Shown piece after piece: positions 17,817 through 26,613 of a stretch of DNA of 64,000 nucleotides. Made by a program: the position numbers and the translations under genes. Source of the DNA: Gimesia aquarii. GTDB taxonomy: Bacteria; Planctomycetota; Planctomycetia; Planctomycetales; Planctomycetaceae. The notes beneath the pieces are model-generated. The model had not been told where the DNA came from. It ran no database searches and saw only the letters and a program-made list of their open reading frames with translations. The number at the start of each line of letters is the position of its first letter. Position 1 is the first letter of the stretch. Location of the stretch: contig NZ_CP037422.1 in assembly GCF_007748175.1 (NCBI RefSeq), positions 1,714,528 through 1,778,527 of the forward strand. The letters are read 5' to 3'.

Positions 17817-18507
17817 CTTAATTCCGATTCCTAAAAAATAAATGTGTCTCTGCGGAATCCCCCGATAAAACTGATTTCAGGCTACTCAACCACAGGAGGA
17901 TCATTCTAACGGGCGGCATCAATAAAACAAGCAGGTTCAGTAAATTGGTACGACAGAACACACACATTAAGATACTCAAAACACCATTTAGCCTATTTTA
18001 AGAGCAAACTCAGCCGCAAAAAACTTTGGATGAAAATTCTGTTTTTCTCTGGCTTTTAGGAATAATCACAATCTTGTTCGTGACGAAGACCTGTTTTCAG
18101 AGAACTGATCGACTCTGAAAAAAATTTGCTGAACAGTAAAGAATCTTAAAATTCACACAAGAATAGTGTCATTACAAATCAATTTTGATCTAAATGTTTC
18201 GGATCGCATTTTTTCAGCAATCTTCATTTCCTCGAATCATGCCCCTCACTTAGGACAGACTTGTGAACCATGTGTCCGATCTCTCAATTCACCATCTACA
18301 ACAAATCCCATGTAAAAGTGAAGAAAGAAATGATGCCATTGAATAACCTTAATTTGAATTTGCAACGACGATGAATTACAGCGGCGTGAGAAATACGGTA
18401 ATTTGCCAAACAACCACTTGACTATTGTACCTTAGCATACGAGGATTATAATTGTTTTCCATTGATTTTGGGCACATCTCCGATTCTATCCCAGAAAGCG
18501 TCTCGTT
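17817..18507. other. Long intergenic region upstream of csp
   Basis: About 690 AT-rich bases between divergently transcribed genes. I see no credible gene. It probably holds the csp promoter and leader on the minus strand and the promoter of the secreted peptidase-like gene on the plus strand. No tRNA-like or riboswitch core was recognised. Confidence 0.45.
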
Positions 18508-19815
18508 ATGCAGGTTTCTCGCACGATTCCCAATTCCATTTTTCGAGTTGCCTCTATTCCAGTCATTCTATTTCTGATGCTGATTTTACAGCCCTCAGAA
18601 ACAGCAGCGCAGAAACGTTCTACCCGGCTCAATGCCAAACCGGCGAATACTGTGGAAGCGGCCGCCATGGAGTTTGCGCTTACTGCAGAACAAGTGAATG
18701 AACTGGTTGGAAAAAAGGCGGACGTACTGACAACGACAGGTAAATTAGAACAGAACGTCGAAATCACACGTTTCTTTACCGGACGAAATAAAGGGCACGT
18801 CAAATCGATTGAATTCAAGGCTGAGAACGCCAAAAGAGGCAAACGCTTCTTTGCAACCAAACTGGTTGAGATGACAGTCGATGAAAAAAAATACCAGTTT
18901 CAATACATCCCCTCTCTCAAAGCCGCCTTGATCGAAAATCTGGATCAGAAAAAAGCCGCGATTACAGAAAAGCTCCGGTTATCCAATGAACAATTCTGGG
19001 AAGAGATCCCGGAAGAAGAGCAAAACGAACATGTAGAGGAATACAAAACGTTTCTCACTAAAGTTGGAGAACATTTCAGTGCGTTAAACATGAAATTCTA
19101 CGAAACCAAGTATTTTCTGTTTTTTACAGATATGCCTGCCAAACAGGTGGCTCCGTACCTGATTCAACTCGACAAGATGAACGAATTATTGGGACGGTCG
19201 TTTGGTTTCAAACCCGGTTATAATATCTGGCGAGGCAAAGCGGTCATCGTCGCCTTTATGGGAAAGCCCGCGTTTCTGGAATTTGAGAAAAAGTTTTACA
19301 ATCGCATTGAAACAGGCAACGCCATAGGACTCTGTCATTCTCACAGCAATGGAAAAGTGATTGTCTCCTGCTATCGCGGCGATGATCCGAATTTCTTTGG
19401 TGCCGTGCTCGTCCATGAAACCGCGCATGGGTATATGCACCGCTATCGCACCACTGTCAGTATTCCCACCTGGATCAATGAGGGAATTGCTGACTGGATT
19501 GCAATGACTGTGGTCCCTTCGTCGAAAGAAGTAAAGTACCGACAAACAGAAGCAGCCGCCCGACTGAGACAGATGCAAACGTTCGGCGGTCAATTTTTCA
19601 ATTCGGACCGACTGGATAGCTGGCAATATGGATGCGCCAGTGCCCTCATTCAACTCATGCTCAAAGCCAGCCCGGAGCAATTCAAATTATTTTTCAATGG
19701 AATCAAAGACGGTTTAACCTGGCAGGACAGTTTACTAAGAGCCTACGGAATCACAGTCGAACAACTCAGTCAGGCCTATGGACAATCCATTGGAATCCCC
19801 CGACTGACGCCTTGA
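18508..19815 (+). CDS. Secreted HExxH putative metallopeptidase (DUF1570-like)
   Basis: An exported 435-residue protein with a signal sequence (ASIPVILFLMLILQPSETAA). The zinc motif is AVLVHETAHGYMHRY, followed 20 residues later by WINEGIADWIAM, where the Glu would complete a gluzincin site. This is the same pattern as the proteins at 4961-6145 and 43866-44738. The N-terminal ~200 residues are unique and lysine/glutamate rich. Substrate and role are unknown. It sits 68 bases upstream of the leucine-rich-repeat gene on the same strand, and the two may be cotranscribed. Confidence 0.7.
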   Translation: MQVSRTIPNSIFRVASIPVILFLMLILQPSETAAQKRSTRLNAKPANTVEAAAMEFALTAEQVNELVGKKADVLTTTGKLEQNVEITRFFTGRNKGHVKSIEFKAENAKRGKRFFATKLVEMTVDEKKYQFQYIPSLKAALIENLDQKKAAITEKLRLSNEQFWEEIPEEEQNEHVEEYKTFLTKVGEHFSALNMKFYETKYFLFFTDMPAKQVAPYLIQLDKMNELLGRSFGFKPGYNIWRGKAVIVAFMGKPAFLEFEKKFYNRIETGNAIGLCHSHSNGKVIVSCYRGDDPNFFGAVLVHETAHGYMHRYRTTVSIPTWINEGIADWIAMTVVPSSKEVKYRQTEAAARLRQMQTFGGQFFNSDRLDSWQYGCASALIQLMLKASPEQFKLFFNGIKDGLTWQDSLLRAYGITVEQLSQAYGQSIGIPRLTP

Positions 19816-19883
19816 TATTAGCATAAAATGGTGAGTATTGAAGCCTTAGAAAAGATCGTGGTCTGTTCGAAAGAATCGTACCA

Positions 19884-21062
19884 ATGTTTAACCATCGCAT
19901 ATCTGCTGGATTCCGAAATCTGAATAAGCCATCACGGCCTTGGTTTAACCTCCGCAATGCGTTAGTCCTACTTGTACTGGCAGTTGTGATCTACTTCACC
20001 CCGTTTGTATCCCAGCGTGGACGCTCAGTGGTTTTAGCAAAAACGATTCGCAGCCATGGGGGGAAAGTTTATTTTGCCAATCCCTTGTGTGCCAATGGAT
20101 ATTGTCTGAAACTACCTCTAAAGTTAAATGATGCAATCGGAACAATTTATCATATCTCTATCCAGAGTTCAGAAGACTATCCGATCAACGACGAGTTCAT
20201 CGACTCCCTGGGGGATCAATCGCATTTACGCGATCTACATTTGGGAAGCGACAAACACCCTACTACCATCACTGATCTTGGTCTCGCTAAGCTGTCCAAA
20301 TACCCTCTTGAGATACTCAGTATTGCCGGTGGATCTTTCACTGATTCAGGACTCAATGTACTGGAAAAAATACCGACTCTGAAGTATCTCATGCTCCGTG
20401 ATTTGGATTTCTCGGGAGATCAGTTTCAGTGTGCCCCAACATTGAAGAACTTAAAATCCCTGCATTTTTCCGATTTAAGTATTACTGATACAGGTCTGGA
20501 GAATCTTGCTTCCCTTCCCAATTTGGACTATTTGGATCTCAATAATACAGTCATCGACGGTGATGGTTTGCGTCATTTATCCAAATCAAAAAATCTAGTT
20601 TGTGTCAACATTGATAATTCGGCAATCAAAGCCGATTCTCTCAACCATCTAATCGAAGTGAAGTCACTGCGTTATCTAAGTTTGAAAGGTAAAGCTACTA
20701 AAGATGAACATGTGCGTCAGGTCGCTAGCTTAAAACAACTCACGTTTCTGATGCTGAATGATTCAGAAGTCACCGATCAGGGATTGATCCCACTCACCTA
20801 CATGAAAAATTTGCACCAACTTTTTCTGACAAATACTCACATCACTGACGCAGGAATTAAAAACCTGATTCACTCTCCAAGTTTAGCGAAATTGGAATTA
20901 TCAAACACGCTGATCACCGATCAGGTGAAAGAAAGTCTGTTAAAAATCCCAAACCTGAGCAAAGTGAATGTCAGTGGCACAAAACTATCCGCCGTCACGA
21001 TCCAATCATTGCGCGATTCGGGTATCGAAGTCATGACGAGCAAACCCGGATATCTTCAGTAA
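19884..21062 (+). CDS. Membrane-anchored leucine-rich-repeat protein
   Basis: A 392-residue protein with one N-terminal membrane helix (ALVLLVLAVVIYFTPFV, about residues 28-46) and then a run of leucine-rich repeats to the end. Repeat cores are easy to see: LKSLHFSDLSITDTGLENL, LDYLDLNNTVIDGDGLRHL, LTFLMLNDSEVTDQGLIPL and LHQLFLTNTHITDAGIKNL, each ~24 residues with the LxxLxLxxTxITDxGL pattern typical of planctomycetes. Such repeats form a curved binding surface for other proteins. The N-in helix suggests that the repeat domain faces the periplasm. No ligand can be inferred. Confidence 0.85.
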   Translation: MFNHRISAGFRNLNKPSRPWFNLRNALVLLVLAVVIYFTPFVSQRGRSVVLAKTIRSHGGKVYFANPLCANGYCLKLPLKLNDAIGTIYHISIQSSEDYPINDEFIDSLGDQSHLRDLHLGSDKHPTTITDLGLAKLSKYPLEILSIAGGSFTDSGLNVLEKIPTLKYLMLRDLDFSGDQFQCAPTLKNLKSLHFSDLSITDTGLENLASLPNLDYLDLNNTVIDGDGLRHLSKSKNLVCVNIDNSAIKADSLNHLIEVKSLRYLSLKGKATKDEHVRQVASLKQLTFLMLNDSEVTDQGLIPLTYMKNLHQLFLTNTHITDAGIKNLIHSPSLAKLELSNTLITDQVKESLLKIPNLSKVNVSGTKLSAVTIQSLRDSGIEVMTSKPGYLQ

Positions 21063-21187
21063 CCGATGCCCAATTAGAAAATCCAGTTCTTTATAACACC
21101 GCCATTCCCAATTAATTGCATTTCCTCTAAACTTATCTCACATTACTAACCCCATAAATCCATCACATCATCCAGAAAGCATCATCA

Positions 21188-22468
21188 ATGGCAGGCACCA
21201 CACAAGTCGGTGGTAAGAATATTCGTGTTGTCGCAGCAGGATTCATTGGCAATATTCTGGAATGGTATGATTTTGCCGTCTATGGTTTTTTTGCCCCTAC
21301 GATTGGTAAACTTTTCTTCCCTTCAGACGATCCCAGCACTTCGCTGATCGCTTCTTTTGGAGCCTTTGCTGCCGGCTTTCTGATGCGGCCTGTGGGAGCG
21401 GTTCTGTTTGGCCATATTGGCGATCGCATCGGACGCAAAAAAGCCCTCACCATCTCGGTGATCATGATGGCCGTACCAACATTGCTGGTGGGTATCTTAC
21501 CGACACATGCACAGATTGGCGTTTATGCGGCGGTCCTCATGGTCTTATTACGTATGGTGCAGGGCGTCTCGGTCGGGGGTGAATATACGAGTTCGTTTGT
21601 GTTTCTCGTTGAACATGCGCCTCCCGAACGTCGCGCTTTTTTTGGCTCCTGGAGTATGATCGGAGCCACCTGTGGCATTCTACTTGGTTCTGCAGTCGGT
21701 GCTTTGGTCAACAGCCTGACAACCGACGAACAATTGCTCAACTGGGGTTGGCGCCTGCCTTTTCTGGCGGGAGTGCTGGTTGCCTTCGTAGGTTACTTCA
21801 TCCGACATGGGATTCCAGAAGAACCGATCACAAAAGAACCAACAGAAAAAGCAAAGATCTCGCCGATCAGGGAGGCATTGACCTATCATCGGAAAGAACT
21901 ACTCCAGGCTGCCGGACTCAATCTGATGATCGCCGTCACGTTTTACACAGTCTTCATTTATCTGGCATCCTGGTTGGAAGAAGAAGTCGGCGAGCCCCGC
22001 GGGGAAGCACTTGACATCAATACCATCAGTATGGCCGTACTGTCGATCGCGCTGCCCTTTGCGGCCATGCTGGCTGATAAATTTGGCCGCAAACCGTTTT
22101 TACTGATCGGAGCAGGGGGTGTGGCTCTCTTTTCTTATCCCCTGATCAATCTCATGCACCATCACAATTTTACCATGATCCTCACCGGACAAATCTGTTT
22201 TGCCCTGCTGCTCGCCTGTTTTGGGGGTGCACTACCGGCCACACTCACAGAACTCTTTAAGCGAGGCGTGCGAGTGAGCGCGGCCAGCGTCAGCTATAAT
22301 TTGACTTTTGCGATTTTCGGAGGAACCGCTCCGGTAGTCGCGGCCTGGCTGGTCAAGGAAACCGGTAATCCCGTCTCATTTTCATGGTATCTTTCTGCTA
22401 TGGCCGTCGTATCATTTCTCATCTGTCTCACGATCAGGGAAACTCACGGAACATCACTGGATGAGTGA
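21188..22468 (+). CDS. MFS transporter, metabolite:H+ symporter family
   Basis: A 12-helix major facilitator protein of the MHS (metabolite:H+ symporter) subfamily, related to ProP, KgtP and ShiA. The N-terminal motif GNILEWYDFAVYGFFAPTIG and the loop 2-3 signature GHIGDRIGRKKALT are diagnostic. A second half-signature appears as DKFGRKPFLLIG, and VSVGGEYTSSFVFLVEHAP is typical of the subfamily. Known substrates are organic acids, osmolytes and aromatic acids; the sequence does not reveal which applies here. It stands alone on the + strand, converging on the FecR-LamG gene. Confidence 0.9.
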   Translation: MAGTTQVGGKNIRVVAAGFIGNILEWYDFAVYGFFAPTIGKLFFPSDDPSTSLIASFGAFAAGFLMRPVGAVLFGHIGDRIGRKKALTISVIMMAVPTLLVGILPTHAQIGVYAAVLMVLLRMVQGVSVGGEYTSSFVFLVEHAPPERRAFFGSWSMIGATCGILLGSAVGALVNSLTTDEQLLNWGWRLPFLAGVLVAFVGYFIRHGIPEEPITKEPTEKAKISPIREALTYHRKELLQAAGLNLMIAVTFYTVFIYLASWLEEEVGEPRGEALDINTISMAVLSIALPFAAMLADKFGRKPFLLIGAGGVALFSYPLINLMHHHNFTMILTGQICFALLLACFGGALPATLTELFKRGVRVSAASVSYNLTFAIFGGTAPVVAAWLVKETGNPVSFSWYLSAMAVVSFLICLTIRETHGTSLDE

Positions 22469-22504
22469 TTAAATAAGATAAATCAACTGAAGACAATTCC
22501 CGTT

Positions 22505-24202
22505 TCAGAAAATTGGCTCTCCGGTCTCCGCGGCGAATTTCATTTTTTCGCCTTTATTGAGTAGAACGTTGCCACCTTCCTTTTCCTGCATGACGAAATT
22601 ATTCAACTGGCCGTCAAAATAATCTTTTCCCTGCTGCACGCGGGCATAATGCTGTGCAACTGTCGCCGCGTCCAATGCAAAACCATAAAAGGCAACTTCA
22701 TCAATGACACCATTGAAGGGTTCTCTGCCGACCAGCGATTCAAAATTTCCTGAAATCAGATTCCCGATCACGGCCGGTGTGCGACCGCCGCTGATAATCA
22801 TCGTCCCTACAGGAAAACGATGGCTCATGCAAAGTTTTCCATCAACGTAAATAGCTTTGATTCCTGTCCAACCATTGTAGGTTGCTACGATGTGATGTGG
22901 TTTTCCATCCCGGATTTCCTCTAAAGACGGACGTCCCTCTTTTCCATCCAGGGGCATATCGAGCTCGTTATAACCCATGCCTGAAAGAAAGAGTCCAAAC
23001 GACAGACACGGACCGCGTTCCACATCTGGAATTTGTGTCTGAGACGCGCCATCATCATTCTGAAAGCTGAGCAGAATACGATAGTTGCCATCTTCTTTAC
23101 GGAATATCTCATCGTAGTCAAAGGGGTATTTAGTTTGAGGTTCATTGGGTGTTTGCCACTCTGAAATCACTAACGCTTCTAACGTGACACCAGTCGAAGC
23201 AGAATAATCACCCGTTCCAACTTCTATTCCACCACCGTTTCCTAAGAGCAGGCTTGCATCAGGTTTATTGTTAAACCGAACTGCTCCCTCACCAATCAAT
23301 CCGGGAATGCGCTTCGTATTTTTTCCAATACGGATCGCATTACCGGAAATTGTATCTGTGAGTGGGCTCTCCTCCCGTTGATCGAAATTCCAGTAAAAAC
23401 GTGGCAGACGACGACGCGGCTTCACTTTGACTTGACCATCCAGCACATGCACAAAAGTCTCAAACGCTTCATTGACGGTCACCTCATATTCGGTTCCCAA
23501 ATCGATGACCTCGACACTTGGCGTTTCCAAGGTAAAGGGAGATTGAGGGTCGGTCAGGTGCGCGGAAAGTGTCCCTGAAAACAAGGTTCCATGATTTTTG
23601 CGTTCTATTCCAAACAGGGCAGGACTCACCAGAGAGATGTCAGCCCCTCCTGAAAACGCAAATGCCACGTTCCCAGAAGTTAATTTGACAGTTCCCGGCT
23701 GAAAGTGTTTTGTTATTGCGGGATGCTTTCCTAACAACTCCCAAGTGGCTTGCACCGTCTCTGACAATGTAGCGACCTCTTCAGGGGGAGTCGTATTTTC
23801 GTCGAAGTAATATTGGGAAGTCTTATCTACAACTTGAGGTGGAACATTGGCTTGTTCATCCTTTGAAAAAAATAAGAAAAAACCGATCGAAAACAAACAA
23901 ACTAAAATACAGAGTGTTTGTGTGAACCACAGGTGTAACGGTTTTGGGGAAGTTGTACGGGATGTGTCGCAGGGAAGAATTGATTTTTCAATCGCCTCAA
24001 CAGAAAGTAGTTCTCCTGAAGTCGCAACGCCTGTCAGGCTGACATGCAGGAAAACATAATCGAGATATTCCTGGCGACACTCCGGGTGATCCGTCAATAA
24101 GCGTTCCAACATTTCCATCTCGGATTCGGTAATGGTCCCCGAACATTGCGCATCGGCCAGTTCTAATATCTGTTCAGACAGAGTTTGTTTTGGTTCAGTC
24201 AT
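22505..24202 (-). CDS. FecR-LamG membrane protein, putative anti-sigma factor
   Basis: The N-terminal ~60 residues (LELADAQCSGTITESEMEML) resemble the cytoplasmic sigma-binding part of planctomycete anti-sigma proteins. A membrane helix follows (LCILVCLFSIGFFLFF). Then comes a FecR-like domain (TVKLTSGNVAFAFSGGADIS through VEVIDLGTEYEV and FVHVLDGQVKV), and a C-terminal LamG/concanavalin-type jelly-roll (PHHIVATYNGWTGIKAIYVD, FNGVIDEVAFYGFALDAATV). ATG at 24202 overlaps the stop of the sigma gene as TAATG, so the two are coupled; the frame extends to 24238 but the start at the junction is better. It probably senses a polysaccharide or surface cue and controls the sigma factor. Confidence 0.85.
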   Translation of the reverse strand: MTEPKQTLSEQILELADAQCSGTITESEMEMLERLLTDHPECRQEYLDYVFLHVSLTGVATSGELLSVEAIEKSILPCDTSRTTSPKPLHLWFTQTLCILVCLFSIGFFLFFSKDEQANVPPQVVDKTSQYYFDENTTPPEEVATLSETVQATWELLGKHPAITKHFQPGTVKLTSGNVAFAFSGGADISLVSPALFGIERKNHGTLFSGTLSAHLTDPQSPFTLETPSVEVIDLGTEYEVTVNEAFETFVHVLDGQVKVKPRRRLPRFYWNFDQREESPLTDTISGNAIRIGKNTKRIPGLIGEGAVRFNNKPDASLLLGNGGGIEVGTGDYSASTGVTLEALVISEWQTPNEPQTKYPFDYDEIFRKEDGNYRILLSFQNDDGASQTQIPDVERGPCLSFGLFLSGMGYNELDMPLDGKEGRPSLEEIRDGKPHHIVATYNGWTGIKAIYVDGKLCMSHRFPVGTMIISGGRTPAVIGNLISGNFESLVGREPFNGVIDEVAFYGFALDAATVAQHYARVQQGKDYFDGQLNNFVMQEKEGGNVLLNKGEKMKFAAETGEPIF

Positions 24203-24738
24203 TACGACATCTCGCTGGAAAGACGACGATTCACACAATCAAATAATGCTTTCCGAATTTTTTTGATCGTTTTATAAATGGCATGCGAGGAACATTTCCA
24301 ACGGTCTGCCACCGTGGCCGCGGTTTCCTGATTTCCGTAGTAGGCATCAATGAGTTCACGTTCACGGGAGGTTAATTTTTGTAGACACTGAGTGAGTGCC
24401 AATTGACGCTGGCTTAAATCTTCCACCATCGACGAAACATCTTCCGCCAACTCGGTTACCAGACTGTCGCTGAAGACCAATCGCTTGTTCTGATACTTCC
24501 GGCGATACTTCCTGACCTGGTTAAATGCGATCCCATTGGCCCAGTTTAAAAAACTACGATCGTGGTCATACTGAGGAAACTCTTTCCACAGAATCACACA
24601 GGTCTCCTGAAAAATGTCTTCCGCAGCCGTAACATCCAATACCAGCGCCAGGATATAGCCATAAACCTTACGGTCATCCCGTGAAAACAGACGGAAGAAT
24701 TCTTCGCTCATGACCGGATTATTCAGAGGCTCACTCAT
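24202..24738 (-). CDS. ECF RNA polymerase sigma factor (Rhodopirellula/Verrucomicrobium type)
   Basis: An ECF sigma-70 factor of the type expanded in planctomycetes. Region 2 is clear (EEFFRLFSRDDRKVYGYILA, AAEDIFQETCVILWKEF, then SFLNWANGIAFNQVRKYRRK). Region 4 ends the protein (LTSRERELIDAYYGNQETA and CSSHAIYKTIKKIRKAL). The start is put at ATG 24738; GTG 24801 and ATG 24714 are alternatives. Its stop overlaps the start of the FecR-LamG gene, the expected sigma/anti-sigma arrangement. A 14-base palindrome lies about 130 bases upstream. Confidence 0.92.
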   Translation of the reverse strand: MSEPLNNPVMSEEFFRLFSRDDRKVYGYILALVLDVTAAEDIFQETCVILWKEFPQYDHDRSFLNWANGIAFNQVRKYRRKYQNKRLVFSDSLVTELAEDVSSMVEDLSQRQLALTQCLQKLTSRERELIDAYYGNQETAATVADRWKCSSHAIYKTIKKIRKALFDCVNRRLSSEMS

Positions 24739-24871
24739 GTCGAAGATAAGTCTAGCAGGAATAAGGCGTTGGAGGAAATCAAAGTGCGCAGCAGGAACCA
24801 CTCTGCGTCCCCGCTATAGTATGTGGCGCGAAATTGTTCTGATTGGTACCAAAAAAAGTACGATTCACCAA

Positions 24872-24885
24872 ATTTTGTACAAAAT
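24872..24885. promoter_or_regulatory. Perfect 14-bp palindrome between divergent genes
   Basis: ATTTTGTACAAAAT is a perfect palindrome between the sigma-factor gene and the DUF1559 gene. It could be an operator acting on one or both promoters; it is AT-rich, so chance is not excluded. Confidence 0.3.
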
Positions 24886-25062
24886 AACAAAACTTCCTGT
24901 ACTAAATCGAAAATCGGCGCGCCATATACAATCAGAGGGCAGACTTTGGTTCAGCCATGATTTCCCTCCTCTGCAATCAAGTTGAGTTATACATTCATAA
25001 TCACCGGGGAATTTTTTCTTTATTTCCATCTGTTTTATTCAATGTTAGGCCAAGGAGACCTC

Positions 25063-25992
25063 ATGTTAGTCGCTCAAAACCATGCCAGACAAAAACGCTA
25101 CGCATTTACATTGATTGAATTACTGGTGGTGATTGCCATCATTGCGATTTTAATAGCACTTCTACTGCCCGCAGTTCAACAGGCGCGCGAGGCGGCTCGT
25201 AGGAGTACCTGCAAAAATAACTTCAAACAACTTGGGTTAGCACTTCATAACTATCACGATGCCCATAGCCGTTTTCCTCCCGGCATGATTTATCGCGTTG
25301 CCACCCCGTCATCTCCTGGTCCCAATGGGAAACGGACTCCATTTTGCGTGTTTTTGCTACCTTATATTGATATGGCAAATATTTATAACATGTATGACCA
25401 TAATCAAAACTGGCATGCAACAGTGCATGATCCTCAGCCCGCAGGAAACGGCGTGCGACTCGTACCGATTCCTGTATGGCAATGCCCTTCTGATCGTGAA
25501 GCCATCTGGACATCTAATCCTGACGGAAGCATTCGTGGAAACTACGCTGTCAACTGGGGACAAGGCACCTTTGGCGCGCAGGGAAAAGCTGCACCCTTTA
25601 ACAATTCCTTTGGTGCTAAGTTCCGAGATATTACCGATGGATCAAGTAACACGCTGGCGATGATGGAAATGTTAAAACCGGCAACTGGTGCCAACGACTA
25701 TCGGGCCTGGATCTGGAACGATGAACCGGAGACAGTAGTCATGACACGTGTCGGTCCAAACAGCTCCTCTCCCGATCTGGTAGTCCTTTGCGTCTCTGAA
25801 GGTACGCGTCTCCCATGCACAGGCTCTGTTTCTGGAAGCGGCCGCAGTAATGCATCGCGAAGCATGCATGTAGGAGGCGTGCATGCCTTATTGTGTGATG
25901 GCTCTGTACGATTTGTGTCAGAAAATATTGACCTCGCTACCTGGCAGGCTCTGAGTAGCATGGCCGGAGAAGAAGTCATCGGCGAATTTTAA
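25063..25992 (+). CDS. DUF1559 pseudopilin-like protein
   Basis: A member of the DUF1559 family greatly expanded in planctomycetes. It has a type IV pilin-like N-terminal methylation motif, [19 protein letters not shown], followed by the usual [20 protein letters not shown]. The C-terminus carries the family H-X9-DG motif ([17 protein letters not shown]). Such proteins are thought to be assembled or exported by type II secretion-like machinery; their role is not established. ATG at 25063 has AGGAG just upstream, so the earlier in-frame ATG at 24982 is not used. It is the first of a run (DUF1559, lipoprotein, PSCyt1-PSD1, DUF1501) facing away from the sigma/anti-sigma pair. Confidence 0.92.
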   Translation: MLVAQNHARQKRYAFTLIELLVVIAIIAILIALLLPAVQQAREAARRSTCKNNFKQLGLALHNYHDAHSRFPPGMIYRVATPSSPGPNGKRTPFCVFLLPYIDMANIYNMYDHNQNWHATVHDPQPAGNGVRLVPIPVWQCPSDREAIWTSNPDGSIRGNYAVNWGQGTFGAQGKAAPFNNSFGAKFRDITDGSSNTLAMMEMLKPATGANDYRAWIWNDEPETVVMTRVGPNSSSPDLVVLCVSEGTRLPCTGSVSGSGRSNASRSMHVGGVHALLCDGSVRFVSENIDLATWQALSSMAGEEVIGEF

Positions 25993-26072
25993 AACGGTTT
26001 TCTCGATACTCGAATTGTTTTTGTAGCACTTTCCGGAAGAAGCTCAGTCATTTTAGAGGAAGGGCCAGTCAA

Positions 26073-26492
26073 GTGAAGAATCATGAGTTGAGCATATTAA
26101 TATTCTGCTGCTCAGTTGTCTGTTTCGTTGGTTGTACCAAAGAAAAAACTTTCGAGCGAACTCAGGTTGAAGGCATGGTCACACTCAATGGAAACCCGGT
26201 CGAGAAGGGAGTCATCACGTTCATTCCTGCTGGTAAAGGAGCCTCTGCTGGTGCGAAGATCGAATCGGGTAAATTCATGATCCCCAAACAACAGGGACCC
26301 AGCCCCGGCGATTACCGAGTGGAAATTGATTCCAGTGTCCCGACGGGAAAACAGATTCTGTCTACTGATGGAGAAACGATGGAGGACGAATTTGAAAATT
26401 CCATTCCTCCCAAATTCAACCGCCTCACTGAACTGAAAGTCACACTGAAAACAGGCAATAATCAACATCTGTTTGATCTGGAAACAGACTAG
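26073..26492 (+). CDS. Small lipoprotein with transthyretin-like fold
   Basis: A 139-residue lipoprotein: ILIFCCSVVCFVGC ends in a lipobox, then a single beta-sandwich domain (VEGMVTLNGNPVEKGVITFI, then SGKFMIPKQQGPSPGDYRVE) of the carboxypeptidase-regulatory/transthyretin type that planctomycetes encode in great numbers. The pattern 'G-x-V-x-L-N-G-x-P-V-x-x-G-x-I-x-F' is characteristic. It begins with GTG at 26073. It lies between the DUF1559 and PSCyt1 genes, a common arrangement in these bacteria. Function is unknown, possibly a surface or adhesion subunit. Confidence 0.85.
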   Translation: MKNHELSILIFCCSVVCFVGCTKEKTFERTQVEGMVTLNGNPVEKGVITFIPAGKGASAGAKIESGKFMIPKQQGPSPGDYRVEIDSSVPTGKQILSTDGETMEDEFENSIPPKFNRLTELKVTLKTGNNQHLFDLETD

Positions 26493-26613
26493 TTTTTATG
26501 AAACAAACCAACCACGATAGAAATTGTCGGTTATAATCGACTGAAACCCAGACCAGGGACAAATAATGTTCTGCCGAGTGAGACTTCCCTCTGAGAGGAA
26601 TCGAAAAGCAAAT

